A stretch of DNA of 64,000 nt, taken from positions 1-64,000 of the forward strand of contig NZ_JBBAXC010000019.1 of assembly GCF_037120725.1 (NCBI RefSeq), in the 5' to 3' direction. Origin of the DNA: Bacillus spongiae (GTDB taxonomy: Bacteria; Bacillota; Bacilli; Bacillales; Bacillaceae_K). The notes under the pieces are model-generated. The model saw only the letters and a list, made by a program, of their open reading frames with translations. It was not told the DNA's origin and did no database searches. Position numbers and translations under genes: made by a program. The stretch's first letter is position 1. Each line of letters opens with the position of its first letter. Below are positions 27,466 through 38,331 of this stretch, one piece after another.

Positions 27466-27700
27466 TTATTTATGAGGGGGAGGGGTAGGGAAAAAGACTC
27501 CCTTTTTCCATGTTGAAAATATAAATAGGAATATAAAGTTTGTACCAATAGTTGACGTCGAACAAGCAATACAAAAAGAGATGAAATGGTCTTGACTAAA
27601 TTTAGGAATGAACTTGGACTATTGTTGAACTGAATAATAAGGTGAGCGACAAGAACTGATTTGGTACTTTAGTTTTGGTTTCAGGCGGATTTTGGAAGCG

Positions 27701-27725
27701 ATTTAATATATAATTAATATTAAAT
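27701..27725. promoter_or_regulatory. AT-rich inverted repeat upstream of the 58-aa membrane gene
   Basis: ATTTAATAT and ATATTAAAT are perfect 9-bp arms separated by 7 nt. The rest of 27466-27789 shows no gene. Confidence 0.4.
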
Positions 27726-27734
27726 TGCGTCATA

Positions 27735-27753
27735 ATCTTTTATAATAAAAGAT
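27735..27753. promoter_or_regulatory. Perfect 19-bp palindrome overlapping a -10 element
   Basis: ATCTTTTAT-A-ATAAAAGAT is a perfect palindrome containing TATAAT (27741-27746), 36 nt before the GTG at 27790. It could be an operator for the small gene. Confidence 0.45.
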
Positions 27754-27789
27754 AATAGAGGTGGAACAATAGCTATAGGAAGTGATATT

Positions 27790-27966
27790 GTGAAACGAAC
27801 GATAATTTTTTTAGTCGCCATTATCATATTTATTTATATAAGCATATATCTTTATAATCAGTTATTGGGTGCCATCCCTTTATTACTATTATCTATTTTA
27901 TTCTTCTATTTAGCTTATCGAGAAAGGAAAAAGGGGAAAAAAAAAGCGGAAATTCCCGTAAATTAA
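27790..27966 (+). CDS. 58-aa hypothetical two-span membrane protein
   Basis: A GTG at 27790 with AGGAAGTGA upstream opens a 58-codon frame. The product MKRTIIFLVAIIIFIYI continues with a second hydrophobic span (PLLLLSILFFYLAY) and ends in a lysine-rich tail RERKKGKKKAE. This is a typical small bacterial membrane protein with a cytoplasmic basic end. I do not recognise a family. It stands alone between icmF and rpoE with its own promoter-like palindrome. A real gene is likely given the ribosome site and coherent topology. Confidence 0.6.
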   Translation: MKRTIIFLVAIIIFIYISIYLYNQLLGAIPLLLLSILFFYLAYRERKKGKKKAEIPVN

Positions 27967-28130
27967 GAAGTACAAGCTCTACTGAAAAGAAAAAATAAAA
28001 GAACCATAGTTTAATCTAGCATAAACTCATTGTAATTGATTATAATGAGTTATATGTTATATTTAGGCTTGTGTTATTATGCCCTTCTACTCCTTAAATA
28101 GAGTATGAAATAGAGAAAGGAAGTGCAAGA

Positions 28131-28643
28131 ATGAACCTGAAAGGTTTATCAAAAGAAGAATTAAAAGAAACTTCTTTTATTGAGTTGGCTCATGATATTC
28201 TGACAAACAAAAAGCAAGCGATTCCGTTTAGTGAACTACTACAAGAGTTTATGGAATTGCTAGATTTAACTGACGCAGAAGTGGACGATCGTTTAGCACA
28301 GTTTTATACAGACTTAAATGTAGATGGTCGTTTCCTTGCTTTAGGTGAGAATAAGTGGGGTCTTCGAGCGTGGTATCCAATTGACCAAATAGAAGAAGAG
28401 ACGGTTCCAACCATTAAAACTCGTAAGAAAAAAGCAAAGGTAGTTAATGAAGAAGAATTTGACGATATTGCCGTCGAAGAAGAAGAGCTTGATTTTGATG
28501 ATTTAGATGATTTCGAGGAAGAAGAAAATCTTCTAGATAATGATGACGATGACGATTTTGAAGACGATGACGATGATTTTGAAGGTGACGCAATTATCGA
28601 AGGTGAAGAAGAAGACTTTGATGATGAAGAAGATGATGAATAA
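28131..28643 (+). CDS. rpoE: DNA-directed RNA polymerase delta subunit
   Basis: The delta subunit raises RNA polymerase recycling and initiating-NTP sensitivity in Firmicutes. The N-terminal HARE-HTH domain (residues about 1-90) includes ELAHDILTNKKQAIPFSELL and ENKWGLRAWYP; the C-terminal half is a disordered acidic tail made almost wholly of Asp and Glu. The 170-aa length is normal. GAAAGGAAG precedes the ATG. Its partner pyrG follows, the same order as in B. subtilis. A serine-rich antisense frame is only the shadow of the acidic codons. Confidence 0.95.
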   Translation: MNLKGLSKEELKETSFIELAHDILTNKKQAIPFSELLQEFMELLDLTDAEVDDRLAQFYTDLNVDGRFLALGENKWGLRAWYPIDQIEEETVPTIKTRKKKAKVVNEEEFDDIAVEEEELDFDDLDDFEEEENLLDNDDDDDFEDDDDDFEGDAIIEGEEEDFDDEEDDE

Positions 28644-28655
28644 AGCATTCACTTC

Positions 28656-28698
28656 TTGACATCTTTTCAATCGGGTTGTACTATTACTTTTGGGCTCC
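28656..28698 (+). promoter_or_regulatory. pyrG promoter with GGGC initiation site
   Basis: TTGACA (28656-28661) and TACTAT (28679-28684) are 17 nt apart. The predicted transcript starts at 28692 with GGGCTCC, the sequence at which B. subtilis RNA polymerase adds extra G residues when CTP is low. Confidence 0.8.
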
Positions 28699-28725
28699 TT
28701 AAAAAAGGACGGTAAATAAATGACC

Positions 28726-28762
28726 AGCGCTCCCTTAATTATTTAAGGGGGCGCTTTTTTAT
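28726..28762 (+). promoter_or_regulatory. pyrG leader attenuator (intrinsic terminator)
   Basis: AGCGCTCCCTTAA pairs with TTAAGGGGGCGCT over 13 bp (one G-U) around TTAT, followed by TTTTTTATTTTT. The C/T-rich 5' arm could pair with a poly-G leader end to form an antiterminator, the mechanism known for B. subtilis pyrG. Confidence 0.85.
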
Positions 28763-28810
28763 TTTTCACCCTTGGGTAAACTATTGAATAATTAGCTACA
28801 TTACAATTAA

Positions 28811-30442
<1,632 letters not shown>

Positions 30443-30504
30443 GTTTTTCCTATATGAAATAGCAGGTTAGATCTGCATCATGACAATTAAATGCTACGTT
30501 CAAA

Positions 30505-30545
30505 ACAAAAGCCCGATCTCTTCATGAGAAAGGGCTCTTTTGTTT
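30505..30545. terminator. Terminator between pyrG and ywjG
   Basis: AAAGCCC and GGGCTCTTT pair around an inner TCTC/GAGA helix, with a T-rich end. It lies between convergent genes and may serve both. Confidence 0.7.
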
Positions 30546-30553
30546 CCTAGGAA

Positions 30554-31081
30554 TTAATCTAGTTCTAAGTATTCTTCTACCATTTCGTCAAGAGTAAACT
30601 TTAGTGCAAAATAGATATATAACCCAGCCATACTTGAAGGAAAACCAATACGATTCCCACTTTCATCCGGTAGGAGACCTTTTGTCAGCATCGTATCAAT
30701 ATGGATTGTTGCAAGGTTTTGTAACGTTTCCTCTCCTTCTACTTTGCCAGATACCGCAACAAATTCAACACCTCGATCTTGTAAAGCGTAAGCAAGTTTA
30801 ACAGCATCTTGATCATTAGAGAATCTAGAAAATAACAATACCCGATCGGCTGATGTCAATTCATCTATATTCTTAAGTGGATAAGCTCCTTTTAATGGCT
30901 CAGCTCCGGAGGTGGCTTCCAGAACAACCCCTTCTAACTCTGCAAATCCCTTCAAAAAGGTTCGCCCTTCCCCTACTGTTGCTTGAGCAAGAAGCCTTGC
31001 GCCATCTTCAATTAAGAATTCTCCTTTGGAGGAAATGCGATTGAATAAACCGTTTAGTTGAGTTGAAAACATTTTCATCAT
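30554..31081 (-). CDS. ywjG: DUF2529 family protein YwjG
   Basis: YwjG is a conserved Bacillaceae protein of the DUF2529 family with a SIS-like alpha/beta fold and unknown substrate. Recognisable parts are KMFSTQLNGLFNRI at the start and ADRVLLFSRFSND near residue 85. The frame reaches 31120, but AAAGGAGGG lies inside that extension, 6 nt upstream of the ATG at 31081, so the 175-aa form is chosen (B. subtilis 172). It is divergent from spo0F, as in B. subtilis, and the shared intergenic region holds a Spo0A box. Confidence 0.82.
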   Translation of the reverse strand: MMKMFSTQLNGLFNRISSKGEFLIEDGARLLAQATVGEGRTFLKGFAELEGVVLEATSGAEPLKGAYPLKNIDELTSADRVLLFSRFSNDQDAVKLAYALQDRGVEFVAVSGKVEGEETLQNLATIHIDTMLTKGLLPDESGNRIGFPSSMAGLYIYFALKFTLDEMVEEYLELD

Positions 31082-31102
31082 TTTCAGCCCTCCTTTCACA
31101 AC

Positions 31103-31110
31103 TTCGACAA
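31103..31110 (-). promoter_or_regulatory. Spo0A box (0A box) in the ywjG-spo0F region
   Basis: TTCGACAA is the reverse complement of TTGTCGAA, a full match to the 0A box core TGTCGAA. It lies about 50 nt upstream of the spo0F sigma-H -35 element. Confidence 0.6.
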
Positions 31111-31158
31111 ACATATTCATCCCTATTATAATTGATTGGAAACGATTCTCGCAAAAAA

Positions 31159-31186
31159 GAAGGAATTAGAAGCGGTAGAATAGAAT
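31159..31186 (+). promoter_or_regulatory. Sigma-H promoter of spo0F
   Basis: GAAGGAATT (31159-31167) and ATAGAAT (31180-31186), 12 nt apart, match the sigma-H consensus RNAGGAWWW-N11-12-RNNGAAT at every defined base. B. subtilis spo0F has a sigma-H promoter. Confidence 0.8.
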
Positions 31187-31238
31187 TGTACTTAAGAATG
31201 GAGCAATATCGATCGATTACGTTGAAAGAGGTGACCTG

Positions 31239-31613
31239 ATGAAAGAAAAAATTCTCATTGTAGACGATCAATTTGGAATTCGTATTCTTCTAAATGAAGT
31301 TCTTCAAAAAGAGGGTTATCAAACATTTCAAGCTGCTAATGGAATTCAAGCGCTTGATTTTGTTGATAAGCATTCCTTTGACCTTGTGTTATTAGATATG
31401 AAAATACCAGGTATGGATGGAATTGAAATACTTAAACGAATGAAAAAGAAAGAAAAAGATATACGTGTAATCATTATGACGGCATATGGGGAATTAGATA
31501 TGATTCAAGAAGCAAAGGATTTGGGAGCAATCACCCATTTTGCCAAACCATTTGATATTGATGAAATTCGTCAAGCTGTAGAAAAGTATGCCGCTTCGCC
31601 TTCAAAAGGTTAA
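31239..31613 (+). CDS. spo0F: Sporulation phosphorelay response regulator Spo0F
   Basis: Spo0F takes phosphate from sporulation kinases and passes it via Spo0B to Spo0A. It is a stand-alone receiver domain of 124 aa: acidic pocket Asp9-Asp10 in ILIVDDQFG, phospho-acceptor Asp53 in [13 protein letters not shown], Thr in IIMTAYGE and Lys in HFAKPFD. No output domain follows, distinguishing it from transcription regulators. GAAAGAGGTGA precedes the ATG. The sigma-H promoter and 0A box upstream reproduce the known feedback control. Confidence 0.96.
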   Translation: MKEKILIVDDQFGIRILLNEVLQKEGYQTFQAANGIQALDFVDKHSFDLVLLDMKIPGMDGIEILKRMKKKEKDIRVIIMTAYGELDMIQEAKDLGAITHFAKPFDIDEIRQAVEKYAASPSKG

Positions 31614-31735
31614 GCAAAAAACAAAAAAGAAGTCAGTTAATAGAGGGAAGCGTTTACATCTTTTGAGTGGTAGGAATAGAGAGGAATATTCAAAAGATAT
31701 AAAATTATATATTTTTTAACAAGTAACATAAGTCA

Positions 31736-31765
31736 TTGGTAAAACACTTGTGAATTTGGTATCAT
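31736..31765 (+). promoter_or_regulatory. Candidate promoter of fbaA
   Basis: TTGGTA (31736-31741) and TATCAT (31760-31765) are 18 nt apart, with TG one base before the -10. It lies about 95 nt upstream of fbaA. Confidence 0.45.
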
Positions 31766-31862
31766 ACTAATGAATTCCTTTCAAGAAACGAATAATAAGT
31801 TGAAACGATGTTTTTTTACTTCACCTGTTTCGTCTCTTGATAATACTAAGGAGGAAAATAAG

Positions 31863-32720
31863 ATGCCTTTAGTGTCAATGACTGAAATGCTAAACAAAGC
31901 AAAAGCAGAAGGCTACGCTGTAGGACAATTTAATTTAAATAATCTTGAGTTTACTCAAGCTATTCTGCAAGCGGCAGAAGAAGAGAAATCTCCAGTTATC
32001 CTTGGAGTTTCTGAAGGTGCTGCACGTTACATGAGTGGATTTAAAACAGTTGTGAAAATGGTAGAAGGATTAATGGAAGATTTAAGTATTACTGTACCTG
32101 TGGCTATTCACCTTGACCACGGATCAAGCTTCGACAAGTGTAAAGAAGCAATTGATGCTGGTTTTACATCTGTTATGATTGATGCTTCCCACCACCCTTT
32201 TGATGAGAATATTCAAACGACTTCTAAAGTAGTTGAGTATGCCCATTCTAAAGGTGTTTCTGTAGAAGCAGAGTTAGGAACAGTAGGTGGACAAGAGGAT
32301 GACGTAGTAGCAGATGGTGTTATATACGCAGACCCTGCCGAGTGTAAGGAGCTAGTTGAACGTACAGGTATCGATACGTTGGCACCAGCACTAGGTTCCG
32401 TTCATGGTCCTTACAAAGGAGAACCAAATCTTGGATTTAAAGAAATGGAAGAAATCGGATCAGCTACAGGTGTACCTCTAGTCTTACATGGTGGTACTGG
32501 AATTCCAACAGCTGATATTCAAAAAGCTATTTCTTTCGGAACAGCGAAGATTAATGTAAATACTGAAAATCAAATTGCTTCAGCAAAACGAGTACGCGAA
32601 GTACTAGCGGCGGATACAGAAGTTTACGATCCACGTAAATATATGGGACCAGCTCGTGAAGCAATAAAAGAGACTGTTATCGGTAAAATGAAAGAATTTG
32701 GTTCATCTAATAGAGCATAA
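31863..32720 (+). CDS. fbaA: Class II fructose-1,6-bisphosphate aldolase
   Basis: FbaA splits fructose-1,6-bisphosphate into two triose phosphates in glycolysis and reverses this in gluconeogenesis. Zinc and catalytic motifs visible: [11 protein letters not shown] near residue 80, [15 protein letters not shown] near residue 175 and VLHGGTGIP near residue 207. It is 285 aa from the ATG at 31863, preceded by AAGGAGGAAA; the longer frame from 31770 has no ribosome site. It lies beside tal and, three genes on, glpX, a carbon-metabolism group conserved in Bacillus. Confidence 0.95.
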   Translation: MPLVSMTEMLNKAKAEGYAVGQFNLNNLEFTQAILQAAEEEKSPVILGVSEGAARYMSGFKTVVKMVEGLMEDLSITVPVAIHLDHGSSFDKCKEAIDAGFTSVMIDASHHPFDENIQTTSKVVEYAHSKGVSVEAELGTVGGQEDDVVADGVIYADPAECKELVERTGIDTLAPALGSVHGPYKGEPNLGFKEMEEIGSATGVPLVLHGGTGIPTADIQKAISFGTAKINVNTENQIASAKRVREVLAADTEVYDPRKYMGPAREAIKETVIGKMKEFGSSNRA

Positions 32721-32861
32721 TTAGACCTTGTTAAGAGGTTGTGAAGTGTGAAAGAAAGCCATAGTTTTTACTAGTTCTCTAGTATAAGTTGACTAATATG
32801 AGGAATATTAGCTTTGTCTGATAGCTAGAGAATACAATTAATTGGATACAACAAGAGTAGA

Positions 32862-32886
32862 GGCCGCCTTATTATAAGGCGGTTTC
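32862..32886 (+). terminator. Hairpin after fbaA
   Basis: CCGCCTTAT pairs with ATAAGGCGG almost without loop, followed by TTTCC and then a further T-rich stretch. A probable terminator, though the immediate T run is short. Confidence 0.6.
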
Positions 32887-32985
32887 CATGTATTCTCGTT
32901 TTTTTTGAATGTATTTCATTTAATGGATTTTTTCGGGTTTTAAGTAAGCGCTTTACAAAAAATGACGAATTGGAGAATGGATATA

Positions 32986-33627
32986 ATGAAATTTTTTATT
33001 GATACGGCTAACATGGAAGAAATTCATGAAGCGTTTAAATGGGGGGTTTTGTCTGGGGTAACAACCAACCCATCATTAGTTGCGAAAGAAAAAGGGGTAT
33101 CCTTTCATGATCGCTTAAAAGAAATAGCGGAATTAGTGCCAGGTTCAATTTCAGCAGAAGTTATTGCTTTAGATGCTGAAGGGATGATAGAAGAAGGTAG
33201 AGAACTGGCTAAAATTGCGAAGAATATAACCGTAAAAGTTCCGATGACACCAGAAGGGTTGAAAGCTGTTTCTGTTTTTAGTAAAGAAGGAATTAAAACG
33301 AATGTAACCCTTGTATTTAGTGCAAATCAAGCACTTTTAGCGGCAAGAGCGGGTGCTACGTATGTTTCGCCATTTTTAGGGCGTTTGGATGATATCGGTC
33401 AGGATGGTTTACAACTCATTGCAGAGATAGCTGATATATTTTCAATTCACAATATTGAAACGGAAATTATTGCAGCGTCGATTCGCCATCCGCAGCATGT
33501 TTCAGGAGCAGCTCTTAGAGGAGCTCATATTTCAACGGTTCCATTTAACGTATTGTCGCAATTATTTAAACACCCATTAACAGATAAAGGAATTGACGCT
33601 TTCCTTAAAGACTGGAATAATCGCTAA
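32986..33627 (+). CDS. tal: Small transaldolase (fructose-6-phosphate aldolase family)
   Basis: This is a 213-aa transaldolase of the short MipB/TalC class in the pentose phosphate pathway. It opens [16 protein letters not shown] and has the Schiff-base Lys84 in [15 protein letters not shown] plus [14 protein letters not shown] near residue 30. The ATG at 32986 gives the family length; the frame extends 8 codons upstream without better spacing. It corresponds to B. subtilis ywjH. A true fructose-6-phosphate aldolase is less likely in Bacillus, where this class acts as transaldolase. Confidence 0.88.
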   Translation: MKFFIDTANMEEIHEAFKWGVLSGVTTNPSLVAKEKGVSFHDRLKEIAELVPGSISAEVIALDAEGMIEEGRELAKIAKNITVKVPMTPEGLKAVSVFSKEGIKTNVTLVFSANQALLAARAGATYVSPFLGRLDDIGQDGLQLIAEIADIFSIHNIETEIIAASIRHPQHVSGAALRGAHISTVPFNVLSQLFKHPLTDKGIDAFLKDWNNR

Positions 33628-33831
33628 GTCGATAAAATTTTAATTTTTAGACATTTGTAATGTGTTTATTCTTTTCTTTATTTTTGTATAAACTAGAAAA
33701 TATTACAATTTCTTTATTCGTATATTATGAACGAACACCTTGTTAAATCCTTCTTAGAATATATTTTCATAATGATCTGAAAACGACAAGGTATAAAATG
33801 ATCATCATAGGAATATGGAAGGGAGTCAAAT

Positions 33832-35118
33832 ATGGAAAAGCTAAAAATTGCAGGAGGCTACCCACTAAAAGGCGCTGTTAAAATAAGTGGTGCCAAAAAC
33901 AGTGCTGTTGCCTTAATTCCAGCCACGATTTTAGCCGACTCTCCGGTGACAATTGAAGGTTTGCCTGATATATCAGATGTTTATATGCTTAAAGGCTTGC
34001 TAGAAGAAATCGGTGGAAGTGTTGAGCTTGATTCTGGGACGATGACAGTGAATACGGATGATATGACTTCGATGCCACTTCCTAGTGGCAGAGTGAAAAA
34101 GCTTCGTGCTTCTTATTATTTAATGGGAGCGATGCTAGGAAAGTTTAAAAAAGCCGTCATTGGCCTTCCTGGTGGGTGTCATTTAGGTCCCCGCCCAATC
34201 GATCAGCATATAAAAGGTTTTGAAGCGTTAGGTGCAGAAGTCACCAATGAGCAAGGAGCGATTTATCTTCGTGCAGATGAACTAAGAGGAGCACGTATTT
34301 ATTTAGATGTTGTTAGTGTAGGAGCTACGATTAATATAATGTTAGCGGCTGTCAGAGCAAAAGGTCAAACCATTATAGAAAATGCAGCAAAAGAACCTGA
34401 AATTATCGATGTCGCTACTCTCCTTACGAATATGGGGGCAAAAATCAAGGGAGCGGGTACAGATGTTATCCGAATTGATGGTGTTGAACATTTGAGCGGA
34501 TGTCGCCATACTATCATCCCTGACCGGATTGAGGCAGGCACCTTCATGATATTAGCAGCTGCCGTTGGAGAAGGAATCTTAATTGACAATGTCATTCCAT
34601 ACCATATGGAATCCTTGACAGCAAAGCTCCGAGAAATGGGAGTTCCCGTAGATGCGGGAGATGATCAAATCTTTATTGGGAAGTCAGAGGAATTGAAGGC
34701 TGTAGATATTAAAACATTGGTTTACCCTGGATTTGCTACGGATTTACAACAACCCTTTACTTCTCTTTTAACTAGAGCAAAAGGGTCTTCGATTGTGACA
34801 GATACAATTTATTCGGCTCGGTTCAAGCATATCGATGAACTTAGAAGAATGAACGCCAATATAAAAGTAGAAGGGCGTTCTGCTATTGTGAATGGCACAG
34901 TTCAATTGCAAGGAGCGAAAGTGAAGGCAAGTGATTTAAGGGCTGGAGCGGCTTTAGTGATAGCTGGTTTAATGGCTGAAGGAGTTACTGAAATTACTGG
35001 GCTTGAACATGTTGACAGAGGTTATAGTGATTTAGAGGCAAAGCTTGAAGGAATTGGTGCTACCATTTGGAGAGAACAACTAACGGCTGAAGAAGAGGAA
35101 CAACTTGAAAACTCGTAA
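33832..35118 (+). CDS. murAB: UDP-N-acetylglucosamine 1-carboxyvinyltransferase (second copy, MurAB/MurZ type)
   Basis: The enzyme adds enolpyruvate from PEP to UDP-GlcNAc, the first committed step of peptidoglycan synthesis. It opens [20 protein letters not shown] and carries the fosfomycin-target Cys116 in [15 protein letters not shown] and [14 protein letters not shown] near residue 330. It is 428 aa. AAGGGAGTC precedes the ATG. In B. subtilis two MurA paralogues exist and the one at this locus, between ywjH and glpX, is MurAB (MurZ). Confidence 0.92.
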   Translation: MEKLKIAGGYPLKGAVKISGAKNSAVALIPATILADSPVTIEGLPDISDVYMLKGLLEEIGGSVELDSGTMTVNTDDMTSMPLPSGRVKKLRASYYLMGAMLGKFKKAVIGLPGGCHLGPRPIDQHIKGFEALGAEVTNEQGAIYLRADELRGARIYLDVVSVGATINIMLAAVRAKGQTIIENAAKEPEIIDVATLLTNMGAKIKGAGTDVIRIDGVEHLSGCRHTIIPDRIEAGTFMILAAAVGEGILIDNVIPYHMESLTAKLREMGVPVDAGDDQIFIGKSEELKAVDIKTLVYPGFATDLQQPFTSLLTRAKGSSIVTDTIYSARFKHIDELRRMNANIKVEGRSAIVNGTVQLQGAKVKASDLRAGAALVIAGLMAEGVTEITGLEHVDRGYSDLEAKLEGIGATIWREQLTAEEEEQLENS

Positions 35119-35216
35119 GTAAGTTTCTATCTATGTTAAATGTGTTACAATAATTTATTTTTGTGTTATACTAAATAAGAATAATGCATGGCAATGTAAC
35201 ACGGGAGGAATTATTG

Positions 35217-36182
35217 ATGGAACGAAGTTTATCAATGGAGTTAGTAAGAGTAACAGAAGCCGCAGCCTTAGCTTCAGCGAGGTGGATGGGTAGAGGAAAA
35301 AAAGACGAAGCAGATGATGCCGCAACGTCAGCCATGCGAGATGTGTTTGACACCATTCCGATGAAGGGAACAGTGGTCATTGGAGAAGGAGAAATGGATG
35401 AAGCACCAATGCTTTTTATTGGTGAAAAATTAGGTACAGGCTATGGACCAAGAGTAGATGTTGCAGTTGATCCTTTAGAAGGTACGAATATTGTTGCTTC
35501 AGGAGGATGGAATGCTCTCGCAGTTCTTGCGGTAGCTGATCATGGGAATTTATTGCATGCACCTGATATGTATATGGATAAAATTGCAGTAGGACCAGAA
35601 GCCGTAGGATCTATAGATATTAATGCATCTGTTATCGATAATTTGAAAGCAGTTGCCAAAGCAAAGAATAAAGATATCGAAGATGTTGTGGCTACCGTTT
35701 TGAATAGACCGAGACATGAACATATAATTAAGCAATTAAGAGAAGCGGGTGCTCGTATTAAATTAATTAATGACGGTGATGTTGCAGGCGCCATTAATAC
35801 GGCATTTGACCATACTGGGGTGGATATTCTCTTTGGATCAGGAGGAGCGCCTGAAGGTGTTTTAGCTGCTGTTGCGCTTAAATGTCTAGGAGGAGAAATT
35901 CAAGGTAAACTGTTACCACAAAATGACGCTGAACTTACTCGCTGTATTTCTATGGGCTTAGATGTCAACAAGATATTAAAAATGGAAGACTTAGTTCGTG
36001 GAGATGATGCCATTTTCGCTGCAACTGGTGTAACAGATGGGGAACTTTTACGAGGGGTTCAATTAAAAGGGTCACACGGTCTTACTCACTCTGTTGTTAT
36101 GCGTGCGAAATCAGGAACGGTCCGGTTTGTTGATGGACGTCATAGCTTGCAAAAGAAACCTAACCTTGTAATTAAGCCTTAA
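35217..36182 (+). CDS. glpX: Class II fructose-1,6-bisphosphatase GlpX
   Basis: GlpX removes the 1-phosphate from fructose-1,6-bisphosphate in gluconeogenesis. Signature metal and substrate motifs are visible: [12 protein letters not shown] near residue 55, [10 protein letters not shown] near residue 83 and [13 protein letters not shown] near residue 205. It is 321 aa from the ATG at 35217, with CGGGAGGAA upstream; the 11-codon extension to 35184 includes that ribosome site and is rejected. It is the B. subtilis ywjI counterpart. A hairpin follows. Confidence 0.92.
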   Translation: MERSLSMELVRVTEAAALASARWMGRGKKDEADDAATSAMRDVFDTIPMKGTVVIGEGEMDEAPMLFIGEKLGTGYGPRVDVAVDPLEGTNIVASGGWNALAVLAVADHGNLLHAPDMYMDKIAVGPEAVGSIDINASVIDNLKAVAKAKNKDIEDVVATVLNRPRHEHIIKQLREAGARIKLINDGDVAGAINTAFDHTGVDILFGSGGAPEGVLAAVALKCLGGEIQGKLLPQNDAELTRCISMGLDVNKILKMEDLVRGDDAIFAATGVTDGELLRGVQLKGSHGLTHSVVMRAKSGTVRFVDGRHSLQKKPNLVIKP

Positions 36183-36212
36183 TCATTTCTTTGAAAATAC
36201 TACATTAATTGA

Positions 36213-36252
36213 CAAAGGGGACGGCTAACAATGATTGCCACCCCCTTTTTTT
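36213..36252 (+). terminator. Terminator of glpX
   Basis: AAAGGGG-AC-GGC pairs with GCC-AC-CCCC around a loop, followed by TTTTTTT. Between it and rho (36253-36498) I see only AT-rich sequence with no gene; this is the rho leader. Confidence 0.82.
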
Positions 36253-36498
36253 CAACTTTTCTTATAATCATGATTGATTATCTTCTCGAATTATGGTTAA
36301 AATAGTTATTGCTATAATCCTTCATCATATAAAAGATAATACTACTTCTCGTCTATCTTCTTTTATCATTCGCCTTAAAACATTTCAATATGAAATCTTC
36401 ATTACTATCATGTACAATTTGTAATTGACTGATTAGAACAAATAAGGCCTCAATGGATTTAGAGAACTTTTTTGAATAAAATAAAGTGTGGTGTCAAC

Positions 36499-37773
36499 AT
36501 GAATGAATTAACTATTTCACGTTTAGAAAACATGAAACTAAAAGAGTTGTATGAGCTTGCGCGTGAATTTCGCATCTCATACTACAGTAAACTAACAAAA
36601 AAAGAACTTATATTTGCTATTTTAAAAGTTCGAGCAGAACGCGAAGGCTATTTCTTTATGGAAGGCGTTTTGGAAATTATTCAATCAGAAGGATTTGGGT
36701 TTTTACGTCCAATTAATTATTCCCCAAGCTCAGAAGATATTTATATTTCCGCTTCCCAAATTCGCCGTTTTGACCTTCGTAATGGAGATAAAGTATCTGG
36801 GAAAGTTCGCCCACCAAAAGAGAATGAACGTTATTTTGGTTTACTACATGTCGAAGCTGTTAATGGTGATGATCCAGAAAGTGCAAAAGAGCGTGTTCAC
36901 TTCCCTGCGTTAACTCCACTGTATCCAGATCGTCAAATCACGTTAGAAACGACCCCTTCTAAATTGTCTACGCGTATTATGGATATCATGTCTCCAGTAG
37001 GTTTTGGGCAGAGGGGACTGATTGTTGCCCCTCCAAAAGCGGGAAAAACAATGCTTATTAAAGAAATTGCTAATAGTATTACGACTAATCATCCTGATGC
37101 AGAGCTAATCGTTCTATTAATTGACGAACGACCTGAAGAGGTAACGGATATTGAACGGTCGGTTGATGCAGATGTTGTCAGTTCGACATTTGACGCTGTG
37201 CCAGAGAATCATATAAAAGTAGCGGAGCTTGTCCTTGAACGTGCGATGCGACTTGTAGAGCATAAGAGGGATGTCATTATTTTAATGGATAGTATTACTC
37301 GTTTAGCACGTGCTTACAACTTAGTGATCCCTCCAAGTGGACGAACACTGTCAGGCGGGATTGACCCTGCTGCTTTTCATCGTCCAAAACGCTTCTTCGG
37401 TGCCGCTCGTAATATTGAAGAAGGTGGTAGCTTAACTATTTTAGCTACAGCGTTAGTGGATACAGGCTCACGAATGGATGATGTCATTTATGAAGAGTTT
37501 AAAGGAACAGGTAACATGGAGCTTCACCTAGATCGATCACTAGCGGAGAGACGTATCTTCCCAGCAATTGATATTAGACGATCTGGAACACGGAAGGAAG
37601 AGTTGCTGATAAAACCGGATCATCTCGATAAACTTTGGGCAATTCGCAAATCGATGACGGATTCACCTGACTTTGTAGAGCGATTCCTCCGAAAACTTAG
37701 ACATTCGAAAACGAACGAAGAGTTCTTTGGTAAATTAAATGAAGAAATGCAATCATCTGGACGAAGATCTTAA
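36499..37773 (+). CDS. rho: Transcription termination factor Rho
   Basis: Rho is a hexameric RNA helicase that ends transcription. The N-terminal Rho_N helix bundle (residues about 1-45) precedes the cold-shock-like RNA-binding domain ([10 protein letters not shown]). The ATPase domain carries the Walker A PPKAGKT with Lys183, Walker [11 protein letters not shown] and the Q-loop and R-loop regions to the C-terminus. It is 424 aa. The ATG at 36499 gives a normal N-terminus; the TTG at 36472 adds nine residues. The ribosome site is weak (GTGGTG), which suits low, autoregulated synthesis. Confidence 0.94.
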   Translation: MNELTISRLENMKLKELYELAREFRISYYSKLTKKELIFAILKVRAEREGYFFMEGVLEIIQSEGFGFLRPINYSPSSEDIYISASQIRRFDLRNGDKVSGKVRPPKENERYFGLLHVEAVNGDDPESAKERVHFPALTPLYPDRQITLETTPSKLSTRIMDIMSPVGFGQRGLIVAPPKAGKTMLIKEIANSITTNHPDAELIVLLIDERPEEVTDIERSVDADVVSSTFDAVPENHIKVAELVLERAMRLVEHKRDVIILMDSITRLARAYNLVIPPSGRTLSGGIDPAAFHRPKRFFGAARNIEEGGSLTILATALVDTGSRMDDVIYEEFKGTGNMELHLDRSLAERRIFPAIDIRRSGTRKEELLIKPDHLDKLWAIRKSMTDSPDFVERFLRKLRHSKTNEEFFGKLNEEMQSSGRRS

Positions 37774-37818
37774 ATGTAGGACTATATAAAATTTCCAACG
37801 ATCTTCAAGAAAGACAGG

Positions 37819-37847
37819 TTGCATTTAAAATGAGTGCTTGCTATAAT
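37819..37847 (+). promoter_or_regulatory. Promoter of rpmE
   Basis: TTGCAT (37819-37824) and a perfect TATAAT (37842-37847) are 17 nt apart. Transcription should start near 37854, leaving a leader of roughly 90 nt. Confidence 0.8.
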
Positions 37848-37849
37848 GA

Positions 37850-38143
<294 letters not shown>

Positions 38144-38157
38144 TAAACTGGTTTTAA

Positions 38158-38195
38158 AGACAGGCAAGCAGAAAGTGTCCTTGCCTGTTTTTTAT
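38158..38195 (+). terminator. First terminator after rpmE
   Basis: AGACAGGCAAG pairs with CTTGCCTGTTT around a 10-nt loop, followed by a T run. Confidence 0.88.
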
Positions 38196-38211
38196 TGCGA
38201 TAGGTTATTGG

Positions 38212-38250
38212 AAAAAGAGGCAGTCTAAAGTAGACTGTGCCTTTTTTTTT
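38212..38250 (+). terminator. Second, tandem terminator after rpmE
   Basis: AAAAGAGGCAGTCTA pairs with TAGACTGTGCCTTTTT, with a small bulge and AAG loop, followed by nine T residues. Confidence 0.85.
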
Positions 38251-38331
38251 CTGTCATTGTTCTTAATAAAAGGATCGAATGATATTCGAACCCCTTAAAG
38301 CTATACTTGAACGAGGAAGGAGAGCCGTTTC

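Noticed and set aside
28304-28648. Serine-rich 114-codon antisense frame over rpoE
   Set aside because: It is the reverse of the Asp/Glu-rich tail codons of the delta subunit; no own ribosome site.
31645-31658. cre-like GGGAAGCGTTTACA upstream of fbaA
   Set aside because: Two mismatches including the first T, and it lies upstream of the candidate promoter; kept only as a weak hint.
32943-32957. cre-like AGTAAGCGCTTTACA before tal
   Set aside because: About three mismatches to the cre consensus; too weak alone, although position before a sugar-phosphate gene is tempting.
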